From: Synaphobranchus kaupii
Lineage: Eukaryota > Chordata > Actinopteri > Anguilliformes > Synaphobranchidae
NCBI GenBank assembly: GCA_029718625.1
Contig: CM056383.1
Coordinates: 19,259,930 to 19,323,929 of the forward strand
DNA: 64,000 bases
Direction: 5' to 3'
Shown here: piece by piece, positions 35,606 to 47,397 of the stretch
How positions within the stretch are numbered: position 1 is the first letter of the stretch
Layout of the letters: every line of letters begins with the position of its first letter
Position numbers and translations under genes: made by a program
The notes under the pieces: generated by a model
Told to the model about the DNA's origin: nothing
Database searches by the model: none
Seen by the model: the letters and a program-made list of their open reading frames with translations, nothing else

Positions 35606-36234
35606 ACTCTCAGAAAAAAAAGGTACAAACACTTGTGTCTGGTGTGGTACCCTATAGGCACATAAAAGTGTATCCCTAGCCAGCAATACATTGCATTACA
35701 TTAATGTGTTACCTCTTGAAAAGGACGAATTTCTTTGTTCTTTAAGGGTACATTTTGGGAATGTTTGGTAACACTTTACATTAAGTTGCACCTATACCTA
35801 CATAGTTAAATTGTAAGCAATTTGGTAACAAGAGGTTATTACTGAGTAACTCTAATGTAGGTAACGTGGAACAGCAGTTAGTGGTATTCTTAATTACACA
35901 TGTGAGAGAAGGCCAGCCCAGTTACATCTCTCCTGCTAAGATTAAGTCATTCCATATCATTAAGACACATGGTGAAATTAGCAGGCAAGGATTATTTGTT
36001 GTGTATCATGAATATGTGGCCTATGAGTGTAAATAAAATATTTCAAAATATTTACATGTGTAATTATGAATACCGCTAACTGTTGTTCCATGTTACCTAC
36101 GTTGGAGTTACTCAGTAATAACCTCCTGTTACCAAATTAGTTACAATTGAACTACACAGGTCTAGGTGCAACTTAATGTAAAGTGTTACCAAATCTTTTC
36201 CTTAAATGTACCTCCACTGTACCTTTCTGAGTGT
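35606..36234. mobile_element. Outer miniature element (ACTCTCAGAAAAAAAAGGTAC ends)
   Basis: The left end ACTCTCAGAAAAAAAAGGTA and the right end GTACCTTTCTGAGTGT are inverted partners. TACATTTTGGG and TAAATGTACCTCC are remnants of its sub-terminal parts. A second element (35764-36193) sits inside it. Confidence 0.6.
35764..36193. mobile_element. Inner fold-back miniature element (TTTGGTAACACTTTACATTAA)
   Basis: The left end TTTGGTAACACTTTACATTA and the inverted right end TAATGTAAAGTGTTACCAAA bound arms of about 140 bp. Internal partners include GAGGTTATTACTGAGTAACT and AGTTACTCAGTAATAACCTC. The loop is about 140 bp, AT-rich and noncoding. It is nested in the element at 35606-36234, so it inserted later. 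Confidence 0.85.
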
Positions 36235-37678
36235 AGGTAACACCAGGCACTAAGTATTATCATTAATATTTGGGAACCATCCACCTCTATACTGTATTTG
36301 TGGTATGTTTCTTAAATGCTGGTACTCTACCCTCCATTTCTGTCTGTCAGGTTTTCCTCAAATTCTGAGCAGCACACTAGCGGGATGCCATTTTAATGAT
36401 TTAAGGATGTCAAGCACACTCATGAATAAATGACAGCTACACGGATTACTGGGTGAATATTTCATGGGGTGTGAAAGTGACTCTAAACATGCAGCGGGGA
36501 CCGGTACTGGAGTACTGTCTAGAGTGGGGGGGGCGGGGTGGAATGTCCCCTGTAGTCTTGTGCAGCTATGCTAAACCACGGCGTATACCTGCTGTGGCGG
36601 CTAGAAAACGTGGATGGACTGAAGAACCGTGTTCGCTATGCTTCGTTAGCCTCAATCGTCAGTGCTGACAGGATCAACTCTGGGAATAAAATATGCAGAC
36701 ATGAAGATGGTGGCGATATGTTGATCTATAAGCCTGCATATATGTGTGTGCATGTATATTCTAGTGGGTGCCAGTGTAGCACGATAGTTTTCATTCCCAG
36801 GTGGTGCACTGCCAAAATTAATCTGAATTGACTAAAAATATCTATCTGTAGACCGATAAATGGACTGTGTATAATTTGCCCTGGAGAAGAGTTGTCTGTT
36901 CAAAAATTCAATATAAAATGGAGGTCCTTTGGAGCTATCATTTGAACAGCAGGTCTGCTGCACCTCATTCTGTCAGGAGAGGTTGATACGGCGCCACGAA
37001 CGGCCTTTGGAAGCTGAGAAGTCCTGGAGAGTTTGGTGCTGTCGTTCCACTCTGGCCTCCCCTGCCTGTTATTCCTGCTTCCATTCCCATCCTTCTGCCA
37101 GGCAGCCTTCCCGTTAGCAGGGTGGAGCCAAGCGGCTTTTGCGCCGAGCTTAACCCTCTGTCTCCAGCTCAGCACACGGTTCTGGGCCCGACCTGACTTT
37201 GATTTTAGCCTATTAGCTAAGAACTATTAGCTGGCTAGCTAATGACAATGTCAATCTAGTTGGTTGTGTACGCCGCACCCCTTCTCATGAAAGTAGTTCT
37301 GGGAAACGCATGAAAATAGCAGATCCAGAAGAAACCTGACAGAATAGAAAGTGAAAAATTGTGAATGGTAAAAGTAAAATATGTTACACATATCAGATAA
37401 TAAACCCTGGAATGAACTGCACATCAATGCTACACATTTACTAACGATGTAAGTGTTCTAGTCTGAAATTTTCCTTTCATATGGAGTGAAGATGATCACT
37501 CACTACCATTAAGCAAGGCCTGACACCGACCGTGCCTTCTAGTGGTATGAATGCACCCAAACCTTACCAGGAAAATGTGGCTCATACCATCAGGGAACCA
37601 CCAGAGCCTTCCACTGTTTTAATACTGTCCTGTTTCCATTGTTTTCACCAACTGCATTTTTTCTTGTGTGATTTGCAG
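36235..37678. other. No gene recognised upstream of the enox1 start exon
   Basis: AT-rich DNA with a GC-richer patch near 36900-37200. If enox1 has earlier leader exons this is intron; otherwise it may hold its promoter. No TATA box or clear promoter motif was identified. Confidence 0.4.
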
Positions 37679-37818
37679 GGCTGGGTGAGCGGTGATGGAA
37701 TCCAGCCTCTAACAGACGGTCTCACCGGTCCCCCCCGACCCCCCCCTTTCCACCCTCGCCCCCTTGCCGGCGGCCAGAGAGAGAGCAGGTGTTCTCATGA
37801 CAGCAGAGAGGACCAGCC
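37679..37818 (+). promoter_or_regulatory. enox1: enox1 5' leader segment of the start exon, with upstream ATGs
   Basis: The exon is opened by TTTGCAG (37672-37678). Two upstream ATGs precede the main start. The first, at 37695, gives a five-codon frame (MESSL) ending at TAA 37710-37712. The second, at 37797, is out of frame, overlaps the main ATG and, once spliced, runs 40 codons to a stop at 41089-41091. An in-frame TGA at 37798-37800 shows the enox1 frame cannot begin earlier in this exon. The leader also holds two C-rich tracts. The acceptor implies at least one noncoding exon farther upstream. Confidence 0.5.
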
Positions 37819-37828
37819 ATGGCCAGCG
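37819..37828 (+). CDS. enox1: enox1 coding exon 1 (start codon; Met-Ala-Ser)
   Basis: ATGGCCAGCG followed by the donor GTAATG. The ATG has G at -3 and G at +4, a strong initiation context, and the reading frame upstream is closed by TGA 18 bases before the end of the leader. The single G left over joins the two leading bases of the exon at 41001 to give Met-Ala-Ser-Ala-Ala-Asp-Ser-Leu-Gly. That aligns with the stretch MMAAAADGLGSI inside the mammalian ENOX1 N-terminus, recalled from family knowledge. The fish protein would thus lack roughly 20 N-terminal residues of the mammalian form. An alternative is a different first exon used in other transcripts. Confidence 0.6.
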
Positions 37829-38411
37829 GTAATGTACCCCTGCCATTACCGCCTCTCTTAATGAATCCAGCCTGAATTTCGCCTGAAGCGTGTAGGTTGC
37901 AGTGTGTATGAATGTGTTGCCTTTTTCCCTCCGAGCAAAAAACAGGACATGAGCTTTTTGACGTTAATAGACTGGATATTTGCTCAAATACATTTTTTTT
38001 TGCTCCTGCTCATTCCACGTTTCTCATCGTTTTATTTATTTTTTTGGTAGTGCTGCTTCTGAAATTTGGGATGTTTTTGAAGTAAAAGATCCGAACTTGC
38101 AGTTTTGCAGGGCCGTTACCGTATGTCACCTTCAAATGCCTGGAACACTGAAGAAGCCAGAACAATCGTAACACTAGACAGTAACACTAAAGCTAAATTG
38201 CTTTGTGTTACTTGTTTGATAGAAAGAGTATGTTTTAACTTAGCATGCAGTTTTCCTTATATAAAAATAAGATATTTTGAATCCATTATTCAAAAGGTCA
38301 ATGTGGATACACCAGAGAACAGAAAAAAAACCCTTCAGATAAATCCACTAATACAATGTTGAAATAATTACATTTTATTTGTTAGAAATAGTTCACTATG
38401 ATACACATGTA

Positions 38412-39573
38412 CAGTGGTGCTCGAAAGTATTCATACCCCTTCACTTTTTGCACACATTATTGTGTTGTAGATTTAATTTTAAATGGATAGAATTGCCATT
38501 TTTGCCCATCAATCTACACTAAATAACCCATAATGACAAAGTGAAAACATGTTTTTAGAGATTTTTGCAAATGTATTAAAAATCTAAAACTGAAATCTCT
38601 CATGGACATACGTATTCATACCCTTTGCTTTAATGTATTTGTAAAGTATCATATTTCATATTTGGTCACATATCCTTTGCATGCTGTTACTTCCTGAAGT
38701 CTGTGACCCATCACCATCAAAAGACTCTTGATATCTTATTTTGAGGTACTGTTACAAGCAATACTATAACCTCTCTGCATTTGAATGGATCTCTATGGGA
38801 ATTGGGGGGTGAGCCTAGATTCAGCTGTAAATCACGCTGGTACAGTATGGAACACATGACTTGCAAAATGGCTGTAAGTCATCAAGGGTCTAAGGTATCA
38901 AACGAGCCCCAAACCATCACTCTGTTGCCAGATATGGAGTAGATGTAGATGGATCACTGCAAGGGTTATTTATCCTGACTCATTTTCCTATAGAACTCTA
39001 TGGTGAAAAAAGTCAGGAGAAGAAACCGTTAAAGTGATCCATCCACATCTAATCCATATCTGGCCGTAGAGTGATGGTTTGGGGCTTTTTTTGATACCTT
39101 AGACCCTTGATGACTTACATTCATTTCGCCAGTCATGTGTTCCATACTGTACCAATGTAATTTACAGCTGAATCTAGTCTCACCCCCCAATTCCCATATA
39201 GATCCATTCAAATGCAGAGAGGTTATAGTATCGCTTGTAACAGTACCTGAAAATAAGATATTGAGAGTTTTTTGATGCTGATGGGTCACAGACTTCAGGA
39301 AGTAACAGCATGCAAAGGATATGTGACCAAATATGAAATATGATACTTTAAAAACACATTAAAGCAAAGGGTATGAATACTTATGTCCATGAGAAATTCC
39401 AGTTTTTGATTTTTAATACATTTGCAAAAATTTCTAAAAACATGTTTTCACTTTGTCATTATTGAGTGTAGATTGATGGGCAAAAATGGCAATTTTATCC
39501 ATTTAAAATGAAATCTGCAACACAATAAAGTGTGCAAAAAGTGAAGGGATATGAATACTTTCGAGCACCACTG
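38412..39573. mobile_element. Second Tc1-type fold-back element, different ends, same core
   Basis: The ends are CAGTGGTGCTCGAAAGTATT and its inverted partner, flanked by TA (38410-38411, 39574-39575). Terminal arms contain AAAACATGTTTTTAGAGAT-like sequence seen in Tc1 ends. The interior (about 38655-39345) is an inverted repeat that matches the core of the element at 101-1292, for example TCAAAAGACTCTTGATATCT and TTTGAATGGATCTCTATGGG. There is no transposase. It lies in the first enox1 intron of the window. Confidence 0.9.
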
Positions 39574-39575
39574 TA

Positions 39576-40957
39576 TATGAAAATAAAGAAGATAAATAGA
39601 TAACAGTAAACATCTTTAGTAAATAGAATCATTATTGGTGTATTAGCATCGAGGAGATCAATAACACAATGCGATTATGTGCTGTGGAATATGCTCAGCC
39701 ATCAACATTTTAAATGATAATTTACTAAATAAGACTATTAAATACAAAGGAGGCAGCTAATGTGATCATACACAAATTAATTCACCCTGAAGAGTAATTT
39801 TATTGTATTTAATAGAGTAATATGAGCGTATTGACCTCCTCTGCAGGTCCTCACTTGAAGACCTAAACAATTTGCCGGCAGGGCCTATTTCATAGTCTAT
39901 TGTCAAAGTTAATGCACAGAGCTGTATTAAACAGAGACTTCATATGTGCATTTTTATAAACCGGTAGATTTATCTCCATTTCACATTACTGAAGGCTGTG
40001 AATACATAAGATGCATTGATTAGATTAGAACATACTGTAGATACATGGACATGAAACAGTCACGGTACGGTATATTTAGCATACCATGCTATACAGCATG
40101 ACTTCCCTATGCCGGTGGTATCACGTGCAGTGGTAAAACAGGGCATGGTGTTCAGGCACTTTTTCAGCGTGTGGTTGGGCCCTGTGGTTCGGTATCAAAG
40201 GACGTGTTCCGCTGCACACCGGTGACTCGCTCTGGTCAATCAGGTGCCCGCGGTCTGCCTGCATAAGCTACACAAGAAATGTCCTCCTCCAACTCAAATG
40301 TCTGTGTGAGCTCAGTCGGTGGACTGAAGAGCGAAAATAGCAGCGACTTGATATCGCGTGTTTCGGAGGAGGTTGGGTGCTTTTCTTCGCTCTCTCAAAC
40401 TGACAGAGAATGAGTAATGAGAGAAAACACAAACGCAATGGGGCATTGCAAATTTGCATCAAATTGCAGTAAAAAACCAAAAACAGTGCATGCTTATGAG
40501 AAACAGGAAACCCACCAGCTCACGGACTGAAAGGAATTGGCCATATCACATGATGCAGAACCCTATTAGAGGACAGAAGAATGTTCCGCTCTCTAGCCTA
40601 TACCACTTTCCATTGGATCTGTATCGTTTTAGTGTGGCGTGGCAGCGGTCCGGGGCTAAAAGAAGGGGCTTGCTTTTCGGGGCTATTTTTCACAGCTCAT
40701 TGCGTGAAGGGTTTGATTACATAACGGGAGTTGAGGCAGCAGGGGATTTTGGGGTGGGGGTTGTTGGGGAGGGGGTAATGTGTCAAGAGGGCAAAAGTAG
40801 GCATCTGCTGAGAAAGTACGCTCTTAGCTCTTAGCTCTTTATTCTCTATCACAGCCCTGAACAGCTGTCAAAGAGAAATGTGAGCCATGCCACCACAACC
40901 ATTCAGGATTCACTGAAAGCCTTCTGCCGACAGGTCTGAGTTTACACTGCTGCACCG
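39576..40957. other. Intronic sequence, no gene recognised
   Basis: The stretch 39760-40050 is AT-rich but compositionally complex (AATTAATTCACCCTGAAGAG, AATTTGCCGGCAGGGCC) and free of obvious repeats, so it could be a conserved noncoding element. This is only a suggestion. Confidence 0.35.
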
Positions 40958-40985
40958 CCCCCCCCCCCCCCCCCCCCCCCCCCCC
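40958..40985. repeat. Poly-C tract (28 C) at the enox1 exon 2 acceptor
   Basis: An uninterrupted C run ending 15 bases before the first acceptor AG (40999-41000). It serves as most of the polypyrimidine tract of that splice site and is also a likely site of length variation or sequencing error. Confidence 0.95.
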
Positions 40986-41000
40986 AACCTTCATCCTCAG

Positions 41001-41138
41001 CAGCGGACAGTTTAGGAAGTTTGGGAACAGAGCAGACCAACCTCAGCGTGCCTGTGACGGGCCCTGGAGCCTGGGCCACCGCTATGAATAACCTGGGCAT
41101 CGTACCCATGGGACTGCCAGGGCAGCAGCTGGTTGCAG
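41001..41138 (+). CDS. enox1: enox1 coding exon 2
   Basis: 138 bp, phase 1 at both ends, covering residues 4-49 of the predicted protein. It encodes ADSLGSLGTEQTNLSVPVTG followed by PGAWATAMNNLGIVPMGLPG, the conserved N-terminal segment of ENOX1 (the mammalian form has WATAMNNLGMVPVGLPGQQL). The acceptor is a CAGCAG tandem, so use of the second AG would start the exon at 41004 and drop one alanine. The donor is GCAG|GTAGGC. The segment is low-complexity and probably disordered; its function is not known from sequence. Confidence 0.92.
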
Positions 41139-42222
41139 GTAGGCCTCTGCACCTCACCTGGGTCAAAAACATCGTCTGAAATAAAGAACTCCTTAAATGT
41201 CAGTAAAATTCGCTTCGGATTTACTCTACTCTTAAAATAAACATGGATTTCCGCCAATATTCTGAACATTTTCTTTCACATGATTAGTTAGTAATATGCA
41301 TAAGTTGGTTGAGTACTCAAAACTGTACTCAAGTATAATTATTGTTACTTTAGTGAAAATATATTCAAGCAAAAGTAAAAAAAAAAAACTCAAGTACAAT
41401 TATGTGTTAAATGGGCACAATGTTAGTTGGAACTACCAAGTGAAATGTGTGGCATACATATTCCATAAGTAGCCATTTCATGTATTTTCCATCTTCTCTA
41501 TCTAATGCTATATAGAGTGCCTCTCCATCAAATTAGCGAGCACTGAACCCTTTTACCTTTGCTATATCATAGATAAGTTAATTACCTTAGCAAAGTTGTA
41601 ATGGTGTCTATAATTATTTTGTCTTACCCTGACCACAATTAATCTAACTAGAACAATAGTTACTAGTAATACTTTTCACTCTTTATATTGTTTCACTCTT
41701 TATAATTTGTTTTATTTATTTATTTTTTTATTTTTGCTCTTCGTTTTGACAGAATGCTTGCTAACATCCCGCTTCACTGAAAAAAAGTCCCAAGTGATTG
41801 CTTGAATTTTTTAATGTACTATATAACTCTTAATTAACATGTACTGGTCAATGTGCATTTCTATGCTGCACTTGCACAAACTGGGGGTTCCAGTCCATGG
41901 CCATATCATTGACCTCAGTGCACAGTCCTAATCTATGAAAAAAAAAAAAAAAAAAAAAAAAAAATGAACCAGAGAGAGAAGATTAAATGGAAGAGAACTG
42001 GAAAACTGATGAAAAATCACACTCACATTGGCGAGCAATTACAAGTTTCCTACTGTCTTCTGGCAAACAGCGGAGGCCTCAGTGCACAGAGTCTGGACTG
42101 ATTGTTCAGGTCAGGATTTTGACCTTGATAACACAAGTGTTCTGTTAATAGTGTGCAAATGTGTTGTACATTAGCAGTACAATTGCACAGTTGTTGTATG
42201 GTAGTTTATACAAATTGATATA
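41139..42222. other. Intron 2, left part; includes a poly-A tract
   Basis: AT-rich intron with an uninterrupted poly-A run of 27 at 41938-41964. No other feature is supported. Confidence 0.55.
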
Positions 42223-43947
42223 CAGAGTTTGGGGTAATTACTGTAATAATATTCGTTTTTCGGGTAACGTGGTAATATAACGCATTACTATATAAATGCG
42301 TGTAATAATATAATTTTTTCAAAATTAGCACCGCGTTACTCAATCTAACATTGTAGGCTACGTTTCATGCTGCATTTGATATGCTAAGGTTATTTATTAC
42401 GAAGAACTCTCGAATCGATTAATAATCCTTGGCAGTGCGGAAGTAAAGTAAGTTGTCAATCAAGAGCTGTGTCCGAGTCAGAGCCCTATCTACTGCGCCC
42501 TGTCTCCTGTGTACAGTGCACTGGCAGAAGTGTGCTGTTTAATGTGCACTGTTTAGCAGTTCGTGAAAAATATCCGCCATACTATTTTCCAACCGCACTA
42601 TGGAAGTGTCGTAAGCAGGTCATAAGACGTCCCACCAGTGTTGCCATGTCCGCGGTTTTACAGCTAAAATGGGATACTTTCAAAGCGCAGTCACAGGTAA
42701 AAATGAAAAGTCGCAAAGCACACACTTATTTTAAAAAGTAAAAACATGATGATTTCTATTTAAAATACACTGGTTTCAGTTAAAAATAGCCAATAATTTG
42801 GGCTAGTTTTGAGTCGCCATTTGGCTGGAAAGTCTTACAAGATCTGGCAAGCCTACACCCCACTCTTGTGCTGCCATGTCACGTGTTGTTTTTGTTGCAT
42901 TTGAAGGAAAATATCAGCGAAGCTGCGCCTCATTTTTTTAAAATGAAGCTCACGTCATATTTATGTGACCAAAATGTTCGTATACTTCTTGAAAAGTGTG
43001 CTTGAATGTACTCAGCGAAACCCCGGAAGTAAGTGTGTCATCCGGGTGTTTGAAGTATACTGCAATTTGAAAACATTTCACATACTCTACGACTTTTTCG
43101 GCCTATCTACTCACCAAGGCTACTCAACAGTGTGGAAGAGTGCTGATTCGGACACGGCCTAACTCAATCGTGCGCAGTGCAATGAACACAAGATGGCAGC
43201 TGCACGGGCTATTTTTTGTTATCCTTTACATTTCAATAGGCTACATTATTGAAATGGGATTTAATGTAATTCATTGTTTGATGAGTTGAAGTGTTAATAA
43301 TTTGAACGTTAAAAGCAGCAGCGTATTTAACCTATTTCCATGAATCCACACTGACTATGAAAACCACACTGAGTATGAAAGCCCAATATTTTATTTGATT
43401 AGCTTTTCATATTTGTCAATGTTGTTTTAAAAGCAACATTTTGAACACCCTGTTACTACGTTTATATTGTCAATTGAAACGAGATGAATACATTTAATAA
43501 GGTTAATTAAAAAGGCTATTTTCCATATGTCTTGTCTGTTGAATTAATCTCAGTCAACTCTAATGTTGGCGTGAAGCGCCCTCATGAGGATTTTAACAAA
43601 AGTGCAAAGCATTGTGAGAATGCAAGAACGAATACGGGTAGACTTTTATTTTATCGGTTGCTATAGGCCTACTGGCTCAATCGTTTTGTAAAACAATCTA
43701 CAACATATTTCAACAACATTTTATAATGAATACGTAAGGTTAAATGGTCCTAATAATCATACTGAAAGGGGAATGATTTAACACTGATTTAAGTGATTTT
43801 ATGACAGAATAACGCAAAGTAATATAACGGGTAATATAAAGAATTACCTTAATTGTAAAGTAATATAGTAATATAAGCTTTACTTTTTTAAAAAGTAACT
43901 AGTAATATGTGATATATTACAATTTTCAAGTAACGCCCCGAACTCTG
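42223..43947. mobile_element. hAT-type element with perfect target duplication (1725 bp)
   Basis: The ends CAGAGTTTGGGGTAATTACT and CGCCCCGAACTCTG are inverted partners. TTGATATA stands on both sides (42215-42222 and 43948-43955), a perfect 8-bp target duplication. Sub-terminal TAATATAACG motifs occur near both ends. No transposase frame is visible, so it is non-autonomous. An inner pair CTGTGTCCGAGTCAG (about 42468) and CTGATTCGGACACGG (about 43141) may mark a second element nested inside. Confidence 0.87.
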
Positions 43948-43955
43948 TTGATATA

Positions 43956-45551
43956 CAAAAAGCTATGTACAATTGTTTCATACAATTTTATATACAATGG
44001 CTTTTATGGATGAATGTGGGGGGTGGTATGATATTTGATATACGTTTCCTCAATGGCCTGACTGTAGCTGTAGAGAATACAGCAGGTTATTTTAGTTGCC
44101 TGGAGCACTGAAACGAGTCCATGTGATTTGAAGTGCTGCTGGAGCCGTTACCTCCTTGACGCATCGTACATGTGATGGATGGTCAATGCTGAGGCTCTAC
44201 GCCCGATATGTTCCACACGCTGTCCTCGTGAAATATTGCCGCCATGTTCAGGCATCGAATGAGCAAATTTTTCATGATTTCACCTGCAGCCCGAACGAAG
44301 GCTCCTGCCAACGCTCCCCTCCAGAGGCAAAGCCTGTGTGCCCAGGTGGACAAATCGGCCCCTTTCCAAACCTCTGTAATTCTGCCTCTCCGTAATGTAC
44401 AATGTTTCGTATGCACGGTAGTTATTATGTACAGTAACGTACGGTGGAAAAGCAGGGGTCGAGTTCCTGTCAGAATAGCACGTTCCAAAGCCAATAGGCA
44501 ATGTTAGTTATTGCTCTCGCGCTTCAGTAATCAGTACCGCAGCCGTTACAATCTCCAGATTTCTTCATTTCATGTTTGGCTAATTTTATGGCCGTAAGGA
44601 AGTATATGATTATATTGTAGGAAGTGGTGTGGGGGAGGGGTGCCTCTGTGGGTGTAAAGAATAAGAAAGGCTAGGCTACATGCTCCCTGCTGAATAGTTT
44701 CCCTTGAATATTCTGATTGAATTTGACTCTTGACTCAGTATTCATGCAAAAAGAGGCTTAGGTGGAAAGGCAGCCTGTTGTAATTACCATATTTGGAAGG
44801 CAAGGAACCCACAGTAGACTGAGGAAAATTAGTTTCAGATTAAAATGCGATTTGGAGAACGTATGAAATTGTCACAGCCTTGCAAAGTTCGGAAGGGCGG
44901 CATCATTTAAATCCCAGCCTTGAATTATTTTAGGCATTCAAGGGTATATTTTAAATGATTATCCTATAAGCCATTTAGCAAAGAACTATTTCTAATAGAT
45001 TTTTTCTCTCTCCGTTCTTCGTTTTACAGAGGCGCTCAACTGAAATTAAATTATTTGAAGGCATCTGAAAAATCACGGCAAACCATACAGTTACAGAGAC
45101 AGAATAGGGAAAATTACCTTAGGCATTTCAGACTGTTAGTTTTAAAGTCGACAAAACTGAGGAATTTATTCAACATTCAAAATGGTGTTTCCATTAAATA
45201 ATTAAGGGGATGAATGATAATTACCAAGGTCATGCTCTGACCTCCTCCCAGTATTCAATTCCATTTGCACTCCATTTGGATGCTTTTTGTAAGTGTTGCC
45301 TGATGATCATATTTAGATTATTTATTACTGTTTATTACGCTTCCAATCTCTACAGAATAACTGAATGTGCCGCACCTTACAACCCAACCCAAATGATAAT
45401 CCTGGCTATACATGTCCCATTTACTAACTATGGCAATGATTACAGTTTGGTTTCAACAGAATTTAATGACTAAATATGGTACGGCACACATGGTATTGTA
45501 TTTTATAAGAACCATGGTTATATTTGTCTAGTTCATCTCAAAGTATATTTA
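43956..45551. other. Intron 2, no gene recognised
   Basis: Mixed sequence. A CpG-rich patch at 44140-44520 is open on both strands for about 80-100 codons but has no homology or splice support. Confidence 0.4.
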
Positions 45552-46767
45552 TATCAGATCAAAAACGTCTACGACGTAAAAAAAGCCAAGTTACTCACGC
45601 ATAGCCTACATAGTGCTGTCCATAGGTTCTTAATTCCAATTTGCAAAAACTAGGCCTGCCTTTAAAAGTCTTGATATCAAAATGTGGCCAAGTTACAACT
45701 AACAATATTGCCTATCGTAGCTCACACTAAATAAACTAGCTCTATTCCTAAGCAATGCTATCCAAACTTTCCAAAATTATTTATTGCAACTTGGCCCTGT
45801 GTTTCTTCATCTTTGCATGTGAAGAGATTGTGCCTCATGGAACAACATATGATTTCAATGAATGTTTTTAACAGTTAATGAATAATTACACTCCAGAAAG
45901 GATATGGTTGTACTTTGTTGGCAAGTTTACTTTAGAAAATGTACAGGTTTTAAAATGTTAACTGCTGCTACAGCATTCTTTACAATTCACAAACAGACAT
46001 TTATATGAAGAAACATCATGTACAATAGAGAAAGGGGTGATGAATAAAAAAATGCAGATAAAAATGAATAATATTTTTACCTAGAAAATAGCGTGCATAA
46101 ACGTATCCAGACATGTTTGTGGGTCAGATGGTGGCAAATAAGTAATAGTACCAATTTTCTTAACATAATAGTATTTATGATATTTGCAAACATAATTTTG
46201 TGAACACAAGGATATCTATGCTCTGTAGGACCACACAGGTTTTGATAGAAATCCAAATCAATAAATCAATAAATACATAATAATAATAATTATAATAATA
46301 CATTTTATTAATTCTGTGCTTTTCATAGAACCAAAGCAGTGGATGCAGAAAATTGTTCAAACATGCCCTATAGTGTAGTAATTTTTCTGTTTAATTTCTA
46401 AGTGCAACACATCTGAATCAGAGTATTTCCACTATAAATTATTTTCATTTTGCAGTTTGATGTGGCACATACAGTTTCATTGACCACATTCTCTTGAGAT
46501 GGTAATATGAAGAAACACAGGGCCAAGTTGCATTAAATAATTTAGGAAAGTTTGGATAGCATTGCTTTGGAATAGAGCTAGTTTATTTAGTGTGAGCTAC
46601 GATAGGCAATATTGTTAGTTGTAACTTGGCCACATTTTGATATCAAGACTTTTAAAGGCAGGCCTAGTTTTTGCAAGTTGTAATTAAGAACTTATGGACA
46701 GCGCTATGTAGGCTATGCGTGAGGAACTTGGCTTTTTTTACGTCGTAGACGTTTTTGATCTAATATC
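45552..46767. mobile_element. 1.2-kb fold-back element in enox1 intron 2
   Basis: Arms of about 260 bp (45552-45815 and 46505-46767) are near-exact inverted copies. Partners include AAAAACGTCTACGACGTAAA with TTTACGTCGTAGACGTTTTT, and GAAACACAGGGCCAAGTTGC near 46512 with its complement near 45795. They enclose a loop of about 690 bp that is AT-rich and noncoding. Terminal target duplications were not found, so the exact ends are uncertain. Confidence 0.8.
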
Positions 46768-47199
46768 ACTTATTTTTTATAGCTAACTAATGATGAATAA
46801 TGCATGAAGATAAACACGGAGAGAGACATGCATTCCAAAATGTATGCAGACATTCGCTTAACCATAACGCCCTCTATTGACAAGAATGAGAACAGTTATC
46901 CTATTACAGACAGCACACAATTACATTAAAAGAGTTTGTAGATGAGCAGTATTTAATGTGTAATGAAATACAATGAACAGCACCACCTGAGCTGTGGATC
47001 ATGAAGAAGCATGTAAATGAATTAACCAAGTCTACATGGAGACATACATGCACAATTGGCTAGACGCAAACACATTCTAGCTGAAAGACATACAGCCTAA
47101 ATAGCTAGTACAGCCTAAATAGTTTGCATCAGTAAAATATGGAAATACAGTTTTAAAATAGGGCTATTAGTATTCTATGAAATACATGTAACGTTAGGC

Positions 47200-47397
47200 T
47201 ATTCAACACTGGATTGCCGGATGCGTAACTCCAACCTTCCATGTGTGGGCTACGAGCTAGCGAGCGAGCTAGTGAGTTCATAAGCACAGCAGTCAGGCTA
47301 TTCAACACTGGATTGCCGGATGCGTAACTCCAACCTTCCATGTGTGGGCTACGAGCTAGCGAGCGAGCTATTGAGTTTCTGCACAGCAGAGTTTTTT
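47200..47397. repeat. 99-bp tandem duplication
   Basis: ATTCAACACTGGATTGCCGG occurs at 47201 and 47300. Each copy continues through TTCCATGTGTGGGCTACGAG into a GCTAGCGAGCGAGCTA inverted motif. The two copies are almost identical, suggesting a recent event. Confidence 0.93.

Noticed and set aside
41012..41269. Minus-strand frame over enox1 exon 2
   Set aside because: It extends from intron across the exon with no homology and is explained by the + strand exon.
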